Shown here: piece by piece, positions 51,438 to 59,538 of the stretch | Layout of the letters: the number at the start of each line of letters is the position of its first letter | Numbering within the stretch: position 1 is the first letter of the stretch | Source: an uncultured Christensenellaceae bacterium | GTDB taxonomy: Bacteria > Bacillota > Clostridia > Christensenellales > Borkfalkiaceae | Length of the DNA stretch: 64,000 nucleotides | Assembly (NCBI GenBank): GCA_910587005.1 | Contig: CAJULB010000006.1 | Location: 1-64,000 of the forward strand | Direction: 5' to 3' | Program-made: the position numbers and the translations under genes | Notes under the pieces: generated by a model | What the model saw: the letters and a program-made list of their open reading frames with translations, nothing else | What the model was told of the DNA's origin: nothing | Database searches by the model: none

Positions 51438-52766
51438 TTATTTTTTCAACCTTTCGGGGATTAAATCGTTCCGCACCAAGTCCTCATAGGTTTGCGGTTT
51501 GATTATGTACTCCGCACTGCCGTTGTTTACCAAAACCGCGGCGGGAATGAAATTTCTGTTATAATTGCTTGCCATAGAATAGTTGTACGCGCCCGTAGTT
51601 AAAACCGCGAGAATATCCCCGCTGTTTGCTTCGGGCAGAGGAACGTCAACCGCAATCAAATCTCCGCTTTCACAGCACTTTCCCGCAACCGTAACTTTTT
51701 CGGTACACGGCTCGTTTGCCCTGTTGGCAAGCAACGCGGTATATTTTGACTGATAAAGCGCGTATCTGGGATTATCGAACATCCCCCCGTCAACGGCAAC
51801 GTATTTTTTTATTCCGGCAATATCTTTAATTGCTCCTACAGTGTAAAGCGTTATTCCCGCTTCGCCTACAACCGAGCGCCCCGGTTCGATTAACAGGTAA
51901 GGCGCGTTTAATTTATGCTCTTCCGCCTTTTCTTTTATAGCCGAAATAAGCGCTTTTAAATAATCTGCGTAATCGGAATATTTAAGCTTGGGGTCTTCGT
52001 CGTTATACCATACGCCGAAACCGCCGCCGATATTCAGCTCATTCAGCTCGAAACCGAGTTTGTTTTTTATTTCTGCGGCAAAATCCATAACCTTATGGGT
52101 CGCAAGTACGAACGACTGCTTTTCGAATATCTGCGAGCCTATGTGGCAGTGAAAACCTCGCAAAACAAGGTTTTTCTTTCCGAGAATGTGCTTTGCCATG
52201 GCTTCGGCGCTGCCGTCGGATACCGAAAACCCGAATTTGCTGTCCGTCCTCGCGGTCTGCACAAAGGCATGCGTATGCGCCTCCACACCGGGGTTTATAC
52301 GTATCAAAACGTTCTGAACAACATTCTTTTCCCCTGCAAGCTTATCTAAAATATCAGCCTCGCGGAAGCTGTCAACAACAATATTTCCAACCCCGCAGTC
52401 AAGCGCGAATTCCAGCTCGCGTTCAAGCTTGTTGTTGCCGTGCATATAAATTTTATCGGCGGGGAAGCCCGCTTTAACCGCTGTATAAAGCTCGCCGTCC
52501 GAAACAACGTCTACGCCTATACCTTCCTGACGGGCGATAGCATAAACAGCCTCGCATGAAAAAGCTTTGGAAGCATACAGCACCAAACCGTTGCCGTTGT
52601 ATTCCTTTTCAATAGCGGTTTTATAGGCGCGCATCATATTGCGGATATGCGCCTCGTCGAAAACATAGAGCGGCGTACCGAACTTTTCGGCAATAGCTAC
52701 GGCGTCCATTCCGCCTATTTCCAGATGCCCTTGTTTATTTATCTTTAATGTATCACGCCCGTTCAT
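51438..52766 (-). CDS. lysA: Diaminopimelate decarboxylase
   Basis: PLP enzyme making lysine from meso-diaminopimelate, 442 aa. The PLP lysine is in VLYASKAFSC near residue 62, HCHIGSQIF, NIGGGFGVWY, the phosphate-binding EPGRSVVGEAG and the C-terminal GKCCESGD / GAYNYSMASNYN. The ATG at 52766 follows GGAG; the longer frame lacks one. Heads lysA-M50-scpA-scpB, with its own promoter and a terminator after scpB. Confidence 0.95.
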   Translation of the reverse strand: MNGRDTLKINKQGHLEIGGMDAVAIAEKFGTPLYVFDEAHIRNMMRAYKTAIEKEYNGNGLVLYASKAFSCEAVYAIARQEGIGVDVVSDGELYTAVKAGFPADKIYMHGNNKLERELEFALDCGVGNIVVDSFREADILDKLAGEKNVVQNVLIRINPGVEAHTHAFVQTARTDSKFGFSVSDGSAEAMAKHILGKKNLVLRGFHCHIGSQIFEKQSFVLATHKVMDFAAEIKNKLGFELNELNIGGGFGVWYNDEDPKLKYSDYADYLKALISAIKEKAEEHKLNAPYLLIEPGRSVVGEAGITLYTVGAIKDIAGIKKYVAVDGGMFDNPRYALYQSKYTALLANRANEPCTEKVTVAGKCCESGDLIAVDVPLPEANSGDILAVLTTGAYNYSMASNYNRNFIPAAVLVNNGSAEYIIKPQTYEDLVRNDLIPERLKK

Positions 52767-52795
52767 TGAAATTTCTCCAAAATAAATTCCTGAAT

Positions 52796-52824
52796 ATTTT
52801 ACCAAATTCCGCGCGGATAGTCAA
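52796..52824 (-). promoter_or_regulatory. lysA operon promoter
   Basis: TTGACT (52819-52824), 17 bp, TAAAAT (52796-52801) on minus. Confidence 0.75.
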
Positions 52825-52863
52825 ATAAATTGCCGTTAAATATTTTTGCGCGCGCACAAAATA

Positions 52864-52888
52864 CGGCGCACGTTCAAGCCGTGCGCCG
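52864..52888 (-). terminator. Terminator of the second carboxypeptidase gene
   Basis: Nine-base perfect stem CGGCGCACG / CGTGCGCCG, seven-base loop, then TATTTTG on minus. Confidence 0.75.
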
Positions 52889-52923
52889 CTAAATATTGTT
52901 TTTAATTTTACCTTAAAAATTGC

Positions 52924-54084
52924 TTAAATTGCCCATTGCGAAGCGTTTTGTCTGAAATAATCGCCGAAGCCCGCTTTTTCAACGTTTTCCGCCGCAACAA
53001 CGTTAACCGTATCAACAAGCACTCCGTCCTTGTAAACTTCAATCTCGCCCACAACCTGATTTGCCGCAACGGGAGCTTTCACGTTAAAATCAACTACTTT
53101 ATGCGTAATTTCGGGAGTTTTTTCCGCCGCAGACAACACGTAGCAGTTCCTCTCCGGCTTGACCTGAAAGCTATCCTTCTTACCGCCGCGGACCGCAAAC
53201 TCATCGTTCAGGGTCACGTCCTTGTCAAGCACGATTTTATTACGGTAATTTGCAAAACCGTACTCGAACATATTTACGGTTGAGTTAAATCTGTCGTCGC
53301 TCGAACCCGCGCCCAGAACAACCGAAACAAGCCTTAAATTATTCTTTTTTGCGGTTGACGCAAGGCAGAACCCCGCCTCGTTCGTAAAGCCGGTTTTACC
53401 TCCGTCGCAGAAGGAATACCTTCTTATAAGCTTGTTAGTGTTCGTCATTGAAGTTGTTCTGTTGTCGGGGTGAACGAAGTCTTCAAGCCAGATTTTGCTG
53501 TAATTGAAGTATTCCTCGTTCTTTATAAGATTTGAGAACATAAGCGCAACGTCCTTTGCGCAGGAATACTGCGTTTCCCGCGGAAGTCCCGTACAGTTTG
53601 CAAAAAGCGTATCGTTACAGCCGAGCTCCTTTGCCTTGCCGTTCATTAAAGCGACAAACTCATCCTCGCCGCCCGCAACTTTTTCGGAAAGAGCCACACA
53701 GCTGTCGTTTGCCGAGCATACGACAATGCTTTTTATTAGCTGGTTTACGGAATATTCGCATTTGCTGTCAAGAAAAATCTGCGAACCGCCCATACTCATA
53801 GCCCTCTCGCTTACGGAAACCTTATCGTCAAGCGTGAATTTGCCCGCGGAAACAGCGTCAAATACCAAAGTCAGCGTCATAACCTTGCAAACGCTTGCAA
53901 TGGGCATACGCGCCGTTTCGTTTTCCTTATAAAGGCACTCACCCGAATTATAATCCATTAAATATGCCGATTTGCAACCCTTAGTCAAAGCGCTTGCATG
54001 GTTGGTTTCATAAGTAAACCCCGAAAGCGCCGCGCCCGAAGCCGCAATACAGCCTGATAACAATACAGTAAATATCTTCTTCAT
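52924..54084 (-). CDS. D-alanyl-D-alanine carboxypeptidase (PBP5 class)
   Basis: Second DD-carboxypeptidase of the window, 386 aa. Signal peptide (residues 1-30), SxxK in PIASVCKVMTL near 63, SANDS near 125, GGKTGFTN near 233, and the PBP5 C-terminal beta domain (about 285-380) ending with an amphipathic stretch. Start taken as the ATG after GTGGA; a GTG two codons earlier is possible. Follows the membrane-protein gene by 28 bases. Confidence 0.92.
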   Translation of the reverse strand: MKKIFTVLLSGCIAASGAALSGFTYETNHASALTKGCKSAYLMDYNSGECLYKENETARMPIASVCKVMTLTLVFDAVSAGKFTLDDKVSVSERAMSMGGSQIFLDSKCEYSVNQLIKSIVVCSANDSCVALSEKVAGGEDEFVALMNGKAKELGCNDTLFANCTGLPRETQYSCAKDVALMFSNLIKNEEYFNYSKIWLEDFVHPDNRTTSMTNTNKLIRRYSFCDGGKTGFTNEAGFCLASTAKKNNLRLVSVVLGAGSSDDRFNSTVNMFEYGFANYRNKIVLDKDVTLNDEFAVRGGKKDSFQVKPERNCYVLSAAEKTPEITHKVVDFNVKAPVAANQVVGEIEVYKDGVLVDTVNVVAAENVEKAGFGDYFRQNASQWAI

Positions 54085-54112
54085 ATCCACAGTATGCGGA
54101 AAAAGACTTAAA

Positions 54113-54655
54113 TTATACTATTATAATAATAACCCTGAAAACAACGTTAACAAGCAGCGCCATTATAATCAAATCAATTAAGGCAAGCGCGGCGGGAATA
54201 AAAAAGCAATATTTTTTATCGGCTTTTATGCAAAACTCGCCCGCAAAATAACATAGCGCAAGAGAAATAAGCGTTGCGGGAACAAATACAAAAATGATGA
54301 CGATTACCCCGCTGAACGCGCCCACCATTATAATAAGCGCGGTATAAACGCCGAAAAACAGCCCCCTCAAAAATACAAATATCAGATTGATATATTTAAA
54401 TTTAGTGAAATACCCTATCGCAAAGAAAATATAAAAGTATAAAACGTCGCCTAAAAAATGCGGTAAAAGAATATTCGAATTTTTGAAATTGAATACATTA
54501 TAAACGTAATCGCCTGCCAAATTACGAAGATAAGCGTTATAATTTATAAATTTGCATAGTACTATGCCACATATAATTGAGCAAATTAATGCTATTAAGA
54601 ACGCCAAAGCGTACCTTTTATCCCATTTTTCACTGCAAAAAGACAAATTTCTCAT
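54113..54655 (-). CDS. Polytopic membrane protein, possibly SpoIIM-like
   Basis: Integral membrane protein, 180 aa, with about five hydrophobic segments (17-35, 60-82, 92-110, 112-135, 150-175). Length and layout resemble stage II sporulation protein M, and the neighbours spoIVB and a DacF-type gene fit, but no diagnostic motif is seen. The ATG has no ribosome site and lies inside a perfect 15-bp inverted repeat. Confidence 0.6.
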   Translation of the reverse strand: MRNLSFCSEKWDKRYALAFLIALICSIICGIVLCKFINYNAYLRNLAGDYVYNVFNFKNSNILLPHFLGDVLYFYIFFAIGYFTKFKYINLIFVFLRGLFFGVYTALIIMVGAFSGVIVIIFVFVPATLISLALCYFAGEFCIKADKKYCFFIPAALALIDLIIMALLVNVVFRVIIIIV

Positions 54656-54678
54656 ATATACAAATATATGAGAAATTT
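54645..54678. repeat. Perfect 15-bp inverted repeat over a start codon
   Basis: AAATTTCTCATATAT (54645-54659) and ATATATGAGAAATTT (54664-54678), four-base loop. The start codon of the membrane protein at 54653-54655 is within one arm, so the mRNA could hide it in a hairpin; it could also act as a terminator for spoIVB (GTCTTTTTGC follows). Confidence 0.8.
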
Positions 54679-54682
54679 ACTA

Positions 54683-55717
54683 TTAATATGAACTTAGCAT
54701 TTTATCTATTCCTATTCCGTAACCTCGGGTAGGGTCGTTAACGAACACATGGGTTACAGCGCCAATAAGCTTGCCGTTCTGCACAATAGGACTTCCGCTC
54801 ATTCCCTGAACAATTCCGCCCGTTCTGTCTAAAAGGTTTTTATCTTCTATTTTTATTACGAAATTTCTGTTATCCTTATTGTTTTTATCGACCTTGACAA
54901 TGGAAATTTCATATTTTTCGGGCTCCTTGCCGTACACGGTCGAATAAATATATGCGGTTCCCGCATGCACTTCGTCCATGCTTCCCTTGGAAATTTTAAT
55001 AAGCTTGGAGCAGTCGAAATTTTTTGCAAGTTCGCCGAATACCCCGCAAGCGCAGTTCAGCTTTGCCTTGCCTATTATATTTCCGCTTTCAAAGGCGCCT
55101 CTAAGCTCGCCCGGGGTACCGCGCACTCCCTTTTTTACGTCATATATAAGCGAACCGAAAACTGTTCCTCCGTTTATGCCGACTAATCTGCCGTCCAAAT
55201 CCGTAACGGGGTGCCCCAATGACGCGAACGTTGAAGCAGATTTATCAATATAAGTAACTGTTCCAACGCCGTTTATGCTGTCTTTTACAAGCACTCCGAT
55301 TTTTTTCTCGCCCGTAGCGGCTTCCTTTGCAGGAGTTATGTCCATGCAAATACTTTCACCGCCGCGGATAACGGAAATTTCGTATTTTTTATAGTCGCGG
55401 GCAATAAATTCGTTAATATCCGAAGTTTTGTTTACTTCTTCGCCGTTGATTTTATCTATTATATCGCCGGTTTTAACGCCCGCATTGCGCGCTGGCGAAA
55501 CCATTCCGCTTTCAGTTATTACATCGCATATGCCGACAACTTCCACCGTGGTAGTATTGAGAACAAACCCTGCGGGAAAACCGCCCAGATAAAGCGAGTT
55601 CGCGTCAGCCGACGCAGTTAAAGCCGTATATCCCAACGATAGCGCGCACAGCACCGCCGCTATAAATAAAAGTGAAACTTTGTGAAAAGCTTTTAAAACC
55701 TTTTTTCCGTAAAACAT
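54683..55717 (-). CDS. spoIVB: SpoIVB peptidase
   Basis: Forespore-secreted serine peptidase (S55) that triggers sigma-K signalling in the mother cell, 344 aa. Membrane segment near residues 15-35, PDZ domain with ARNAGVKTGDIIDKINGEEV, catalytic His in ASLGHPVTD and catalytic Ser in VQGMSGSPIVQNGKLIGAVTHVF. Evidence that the organism sporulates. No ribosome site is seen; a forespore-type promoter candidate ends five bases before the ATG. The usual downstream spo0A is absent. Confidence 0.93.
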   Translation of the reverse strand: MFYGKKVLKAFHKVSLLFIAAVLCALSLGYTALTASADANSLYLGGFPAGFVLNTTTVEVVGICDVITESGMVSPARNAGVKTGDIIDKINGEEVNKTSDINEFIARDYKKYEISVIRGGESICMDITPAKEAATGEKKIGVLVKDSINGVGTVTYIDKSASTFASLGHPVTDLDGRLVGINGGTVFGSLIYDVKKGVRGTPGELRGAFESGNIIGKAKLNCACGVFGELAKNFDCSKLIKISKGSMDEVHAGTAYIYSTVYGKEPEKYEISIVKVDKNNKDNRNFVIKIEDKNLLDRTGGIVQGMSGSPIVQNGKLIGAVTHVFVNDPTRGYGIGIDKMLSSY

Positions 55718-55722
55718 AACAG

Positions 55723-55751
55723 TATTGTGTGCAAACAATTACCGTCTATAC
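55723..55751 (-). promoter_or_regulatory. Candidate forespore-type promoter of spoIVB
   Basis: GTATA (55747-55751), 17 bp, CACAATA (55723-55729) on minus, resembling sigma-G (GHATR / CATWHTA). In Bacillus spoIVB is read by sigma-F and sigma-G. Confidence 0.4.
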
Positions 55752-55758
55752 AAAAAAA

Positions 55759-55776
55759 CGGCGGAAATTTCCGCCG
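55759..55776 (-). terminator. recN terminator
   Basis: Self-complementary CGGCGGAAATTTCCGCCG followed by seven T on minus. Confidence 0.82.
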
Positions 55777-55786
55777 CCGAAAATAT

Positions 55787-57466
55787 TCAGTTTTTAAACT
55801 GTTTTATAAGCTCTTTCGCGTGGCTCCGCGCGATTTCGGAATCTACGCTACCGGTAAGCCTGACAATTTCGGAAATTTTACTTTCTTCGTCAAGTCTTTT
55901 GACCCTTGTAAGAGTTTTTCCTCCGCTCTCTTCCTTATATATAAGAAACTGCGCACTGCTCGCCGCGCATACCTGCGGAAGATGCGAAACCGCCAAAATC
56001 TGGGTATTTTTTGCAATAGTTACAAACTTTTCCGCTACGGTTTTTGCGGTAAAACCGCTTATTCCCGCGTCGATTTCGTCGAAAATATAGGTTGAAATGC
56101 CGTTTATATCCTTTAAAACGGTTTTTACAGCAAGCATAAACCTTGACATTTCGCCGCCGCTTATAACTTTGCTTAACGGTTTTAACGGCTCGCCCTTATT
56201 CGCCGAAAACATAAAACAAACGCTGTCGGAACCGTTTGCAGACTGCAAATTTGCCGTTTGCTCGTTATACTCGTTGAAAACTACCGAAAACTGCGCGTTT
56301 GGAATATTCAGAGTTTTTAATTCCGAAGTTACGCTTTTGCAGAAATTTTCCGCCGCCGAAACTCTTAACTTTGTAAGTTTCCGGCACAGCTCGAAAATGT
56401 TTTTATTGCAGTCTTCAATCTGCTTGTTATACTTTTCAACCGCGTTTGTGCTATCGGACAAAAGCTCGTACTTTTCGCGCGATTTTTCAAGGAAAGCAAG
56501 TATTTCCTCCTCGTCCGCGCCGTATTTTTTTCTTAAATTCTTTAATAGGCTCAACCTTTCGTCTATTTCTTCGGCTTCGCGTCCGTCAAATGTCAAGTCG
56601 TCGGCGTAGTCGGAAAGAAGCTCCGAAATATCCGAAATTTCCGCGTAAAGCCCTTCCAGCCTCGAACCGATTTGCGCGTAATCTTCACTGAACGCAGAAA
56701 TACCGTTAATTAAATGCTGTGCGGAAGAAACCGCGTCAAGACTGCCCCCGTCGTCGTTAAGAACCGCGCGCACGCCGTTCAAAGCCGAAAGTATTCTTTC
56801 CGTATTCGCCAAAACGTTCTGGCGGGCTTTAAGCTCGTCAAATTCTCCGACCTTGATTTCCGCCTGCTCTATTTCGTTAATCTGGTAATTTAAAAGGTCT
56901 GCCAAGCGCTCGCGTTCGGCTCCGTCACCGCCGAGCTCGGCAATTTTGGACTTAATTTCGCGTTTTTTCTTAATTAATTCGGAAAGCTGAAACTGCACCG
57001 CAACGGCTTTTTCACCCAAAATACCGTCTAAAACTTTCAGCTGGTTGTCTTCGCTTAGCAGAAAAAAGTGTTCGCTTTGACCGTGCACGTCAACCAAATG
57101 CTGGGTGACGGATTTAAGCATAGACGCGGTAACGGCGCTTCCGTTTATTTTTATCGCGCCCTTACCGTCAAGCGAAAATTTGCGGTGAATGACTATTGTT
57201 CCGTCAGTTTCTATATCGTATTCCGCAAGTTTTTTTACTGCTTCGGAATTTTCCTGCACAACAAATTCGGCACGAACCGCAGCTTCCTGCTCTCCGTACC
57301 GTATCATTGTTTTATCCGCTTTCGAACCCAGCACAAAGTTGATTGAATCTAAAATAACCGACTTGCCGGAGCCCGTTTCACCCGATAAAACGTTGAGTTT
57401 TTCGTCAAACTCTATGTCCGCTTCTGAAATAAGCGCTACGTTTTTAATATACAGCCTTTGTAACAT
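55787..57466 (-). CDS. recN: DNA repair protein RecN
   Basis: SMC-like repair ATPase, 559 aa. Walker A SGETGSGKSVILDSI near residue 30, long coiled-coil arms (about 150-370) and C-terminal signature SGGEMSRFMLAVK with Walker B TYIFDEIDAGISG and the H-loop AVSHLPQVCA. Acts early in double-strand break repair. It begins at the argR stop (shared base 57466). Confidence 0.96.
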   Translation of the reverse strand: MLQRLYIKNVALISEADIEFDEKLNVLSGETGSGKSVILDSINFVLGSKADKTMIRYGEQEAAVRAEFVVQENSEAVKKLAEYDIETDGTIVIHRKFSLDGKGAIKINGSAVTASMLKSVTQHLVDVHGQSEHFFLLSEDNQLKVLDGILGEKAVAVQFQLSELIKKKREIKSKIAELGGDGAERERLADLLNYQINEIEQAEIKVGEFDELKARQNVLANTERILSALNGVRAVLNDDGGSLDAVSSAQHLINGISAFSEDYAQIGSRLEGLYAEISDISELLSDYADDLTFDGREAEEIDERLSLLKNLRKKYGADEEEILAFLEKSREKYELLSDSTNAVEKYNKQIEDCNKNIFELCRKLTKLRVSAAENFCKSVTSELKTLNIPNAQFSVVFNEYNEQTANLQSANGSDSVCFMFSANKGEPLKPLSKVISGGEMSRFMLAVKTVLKDINGISTYIFDEIDAGISGFTAKTVAEKFVTIAKNTQILAVSHLPQVCAASSAQFLIYKEESGGKTLTRVKRLDEESKISEIVRLTGSVDSEIARSHAKELIKQFKN

Positions 57467-57915
57467 CAGCTTAAATATTCTTGCAAAAGCGTTACGACAA
57501 CCGGAGTATGCTCGTTGCTGTCAACGACTATCAAAAGCGTATCGTCGCCCGCAACACTGCCGATTATTTCGTTAATTTTCAAAGAATCGACAAAAACGCC
57601 GACCGTTGAGCCGTTTCCGCGCATGGTTTTAACGAGAATGAGGTTGTTTGCGGAGTTTATGGAAAGCACGCACCCCTTATACAGGCTTGTCATTCTGTTG
57701 TTTACGCCGTCGTCAACGTCAAGGCTGGCGTATCTGTACTTTTTCTGCACACCGGCGACTTTGTAAAGCTTAAGCTCTTTCACGTCGCGCGAAATCGTTG
57801 CCTGAGTGACCCTGAAATTGCTTTTGTTCAGCTCGTCGCAAAGTTCTTCCTGAGTGTCGATTTCCTTACTGGCAATAATTTCAAGAATTTTTTGCTGTCT
57901 TTTTGCTCTTTGCAT
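57466..57915 (-). CDS. argR: Arginine repressor
   Basis: ArgR/AhrC, 149 aa. N-terminal winged helix (KILEIIASKEIDTQEELCDEL, TQATISRDVKEL) and C-terminal hexamerising arginine-binding domain with GDDTLLIVVDS. Represses arginine biosynthesis genes when arginine is abundant. Lies between nadK and recN, the standard order. Confidence 0.95.
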   Translation of the reverse strand: MQRAKRQQKILEIIASKEIDTQEELCDELNKSNFRVTQATISRDVKELKLYKVAGVQKKYRYASLDVDDGVNNRMTSLYKGCVLSINSANNLILVKTMRGNGSTVGVFVDSLKINEIIGSVAGDDTLLIVVDSNEHTPVVVTLLQEYLS

Positions 57916-58727
57916 TATCTACTCCATTTATTTAACTTAACCAATAATTTGTTAAAAAAGTTTTTCGTATCTCTTGTTATAAAATCCGCGGTTATATCCG
58001 CGCGCTTTACAATAACAGTTTCGTCGGCGACAAGCTCTCCCGCCGACCTTCCGTCAACAATCAAAGCAAGCAGTCTTGAAGTATCCGCGGAATTCAGCTT
58101 TAATGAAGAATTTCCGCTGAAAACCACCGGACGCGAATGAAGCGAATGAGGGCAGACGGGCGTCATAATAAAAGCGTCTATATCGGGCGCGAGCACCGAA
58201 CCGCCCGCCGCCAGCGAATATGCGGTTGAACCCGTCGGCGTGCTGATAATTATTCCGTCCGATGAAAAATTATCTACCGTTGCCCCGTCTATTTCCGCGT
58301 GAATATTTACGGTGTTGCAGAAGTTTGTTCCGCTTGTACTGCGCTGTATAACCAAATCGTTCAACGCGAGAAAAATTCTATTTCCGCAAGTAATTTCAAG
58401 CATACTGCGGCGCTGAACCTCGTACCTTCCGCAACACACAAGCTTAACCGCTTCGTCAAGCTTTTCCGGCTCGAATTCCGCCAAAAAACCCAAATGACCG
58501 TAATTAATGCCGATAATTTTGACTTTTTTAAGCGCGCAAGCGGAAGCTATCGTTAAAATAGTACCGTCACCGCCCAAAACAAACAAAACGTCAAGCCCGT
58601 CCAAATCAGAACTGCTTTCTACCGCCCTGCACTTTGCGCTGTTTTCCGCAAGCGCATTTTTTAAGCGGTCAATATATATTTTATTGTCGCCGAAATATCT
58701 TTTGTTGTAATATATCCCCGCATTCAT
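57915..58727 (-). CDS. nadK: NAD kinase
   Basis: Phosphorylates NAD to NADP, 270 aa. GGDGTILTIASA with the catalytic Asp near residue 55, INYGHLGFLAEF, and STPTGSTAYSLAAGGSVLAPD. First gene of nadK-argR-recN, with its own promoter; a terminator cuts it off from tlyA. Confidence 0.95.
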   Translation of the reverse strand: MNAGIYYNKRYFGDNKIYIDRLKNALAENSAKCRAVESSSDLDGLDVLFVLGGDGTILTIASACALKKVKIIGINYGHLGFLAEFEPEKLDEAVKLVCCGRYEVQRRSMLEITCGNRIFLALNDLVIQRSTSGTNFCNTVNIHAEIDGATVDNFSSDGIIISTPTGSTAYSLAAGGSVLAPDIDAFIMTPVCPHSLHSRPVVFSGNSSLKLNSADTSRLLALIVDGRSAGELVADETVIVKRADITADFITRDTKNFFNKLLVKLNKWSR

Positions 58728-58736
58728 CTCTCAACT

Positions 58737-58765
58737 ATTATATAACACAATATACAAATATGCAA
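58737..58765 (-). promoter_or_regulatory. nadK-argR-recN promoter
   Basis: TTGCAT (58760-58765), 17 bp, TATAAT (58737-58742) on minus. Confidence 0.75.
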
Positions 58766-58770
58766 CAAAA

Positions 58771-58800
58771 AAATGCATTAATTTAAATTTTAATGCATTT
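58771..58800 (-). terminator. tlyA terminator
   Basis: Eleven-base perfect stem AAATGCATTAA / TTAATGCATTT with an eight-base loop that contains the tlyA stop codon, then seven T on minus. The last tlyA codons form the 5' arm. Confidence 0.82.
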
Positions 58801-59538
58801 TAACAAATTTTCATTTTTTTCACAAATTCCGTCTTTTTCAAGCAGAATTACATATTCCGTATTTTTATCCTTAATAATCGGCGCATTTGTAAGTTTTTTT
58901 GGCGCAAGTCCGACTGAAACCGAAAAATTATAAATTTTTTCAATTATTCGTTTATGAATTTTACAATCGCGGACGATGCCGTTCTTTCCTACGCTTCTGC
59001 TTTCGCACTCGAACTGCGGTTTAATCAGCGCAAGCACGTGTTTTCCGCTGTCCAAAACACTTGCAACCGCGCCCAGAATATAGGTCAGCGATATAAAGCT
59101 TACGTCTATTACAGCTCCGTCAAGCTTTTCGCCGAAAACGTCGCCGGTAAGATTTCTCGCGTTAAAATTATCGATAATTACGATATTTTTGTCTTTTAAA
59201 CTTTGGTCAAGCTGGCTTTCGCCAACGTCTATACAGTAAACTTTTTTCGCGCCGTTCTGCAACAGACAGTCGGTAAAACCGCCGGTGCTCGCGCCTATAT
59301 CGGCAAAAATTTTGTCTTTGACGTCAAATTTAAAATCTTTCAGCGCTTTCGCAAGCTTGAAACCGCCCATAGAAACGTAATTTTCTTCCGCCTGCAAAAA
59401 TTCAATTTCATCGCTATCCTTTACTTCGTACGAGGCAGAAACGGGCTTACCGTTCACCAAAACAAGTTTATTTTCTATCGCTTTGGCGGCTTTATTGCGC
59501 GAACCGTACCTTTCCGCTATAAATTTATCAATTCTCAT
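58783..59538 (-). CDS. tlyA: TlyA-family rRNA methyltransferase
   Basis: TlyA, 251 aa: S4 RNA-binding domain (1-60; RIDKFIAERYGSRNKAAKAI) plus FtsJ/RrmJ-like SAM domain with DIGASTGGFTDCLLQNGAKKV split and ALIKPQFE. It should 2'-O-methylate 16S and/or 23S rRNA; the annotation as hemolysin is historical. Overlaps dxs by 11 bases. Confidence 0.93.
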   Translation of the reverse strand: MRIDKFIAERYGSRNKAAKAIENKLVLVNGKPVSASYEVKDSDEIEFLQAEENYVSMGGFKLAKALKDFKFDVKDKIFADIGASTGGFTDCLLQNGAKKVYCIDVGESQLDQSLKDKNIVIIDNFNARNLTGDVFGEKLDGAVIDVSFISLTYILGAVASVLDSGKHVLALIKPQFECESRSVGKNGIVRDCKIHKRIIEKIYNFSVSVGLAPKKLTNAPIIKDKNTEYVILLEKDGICEKNENLLKCIKI

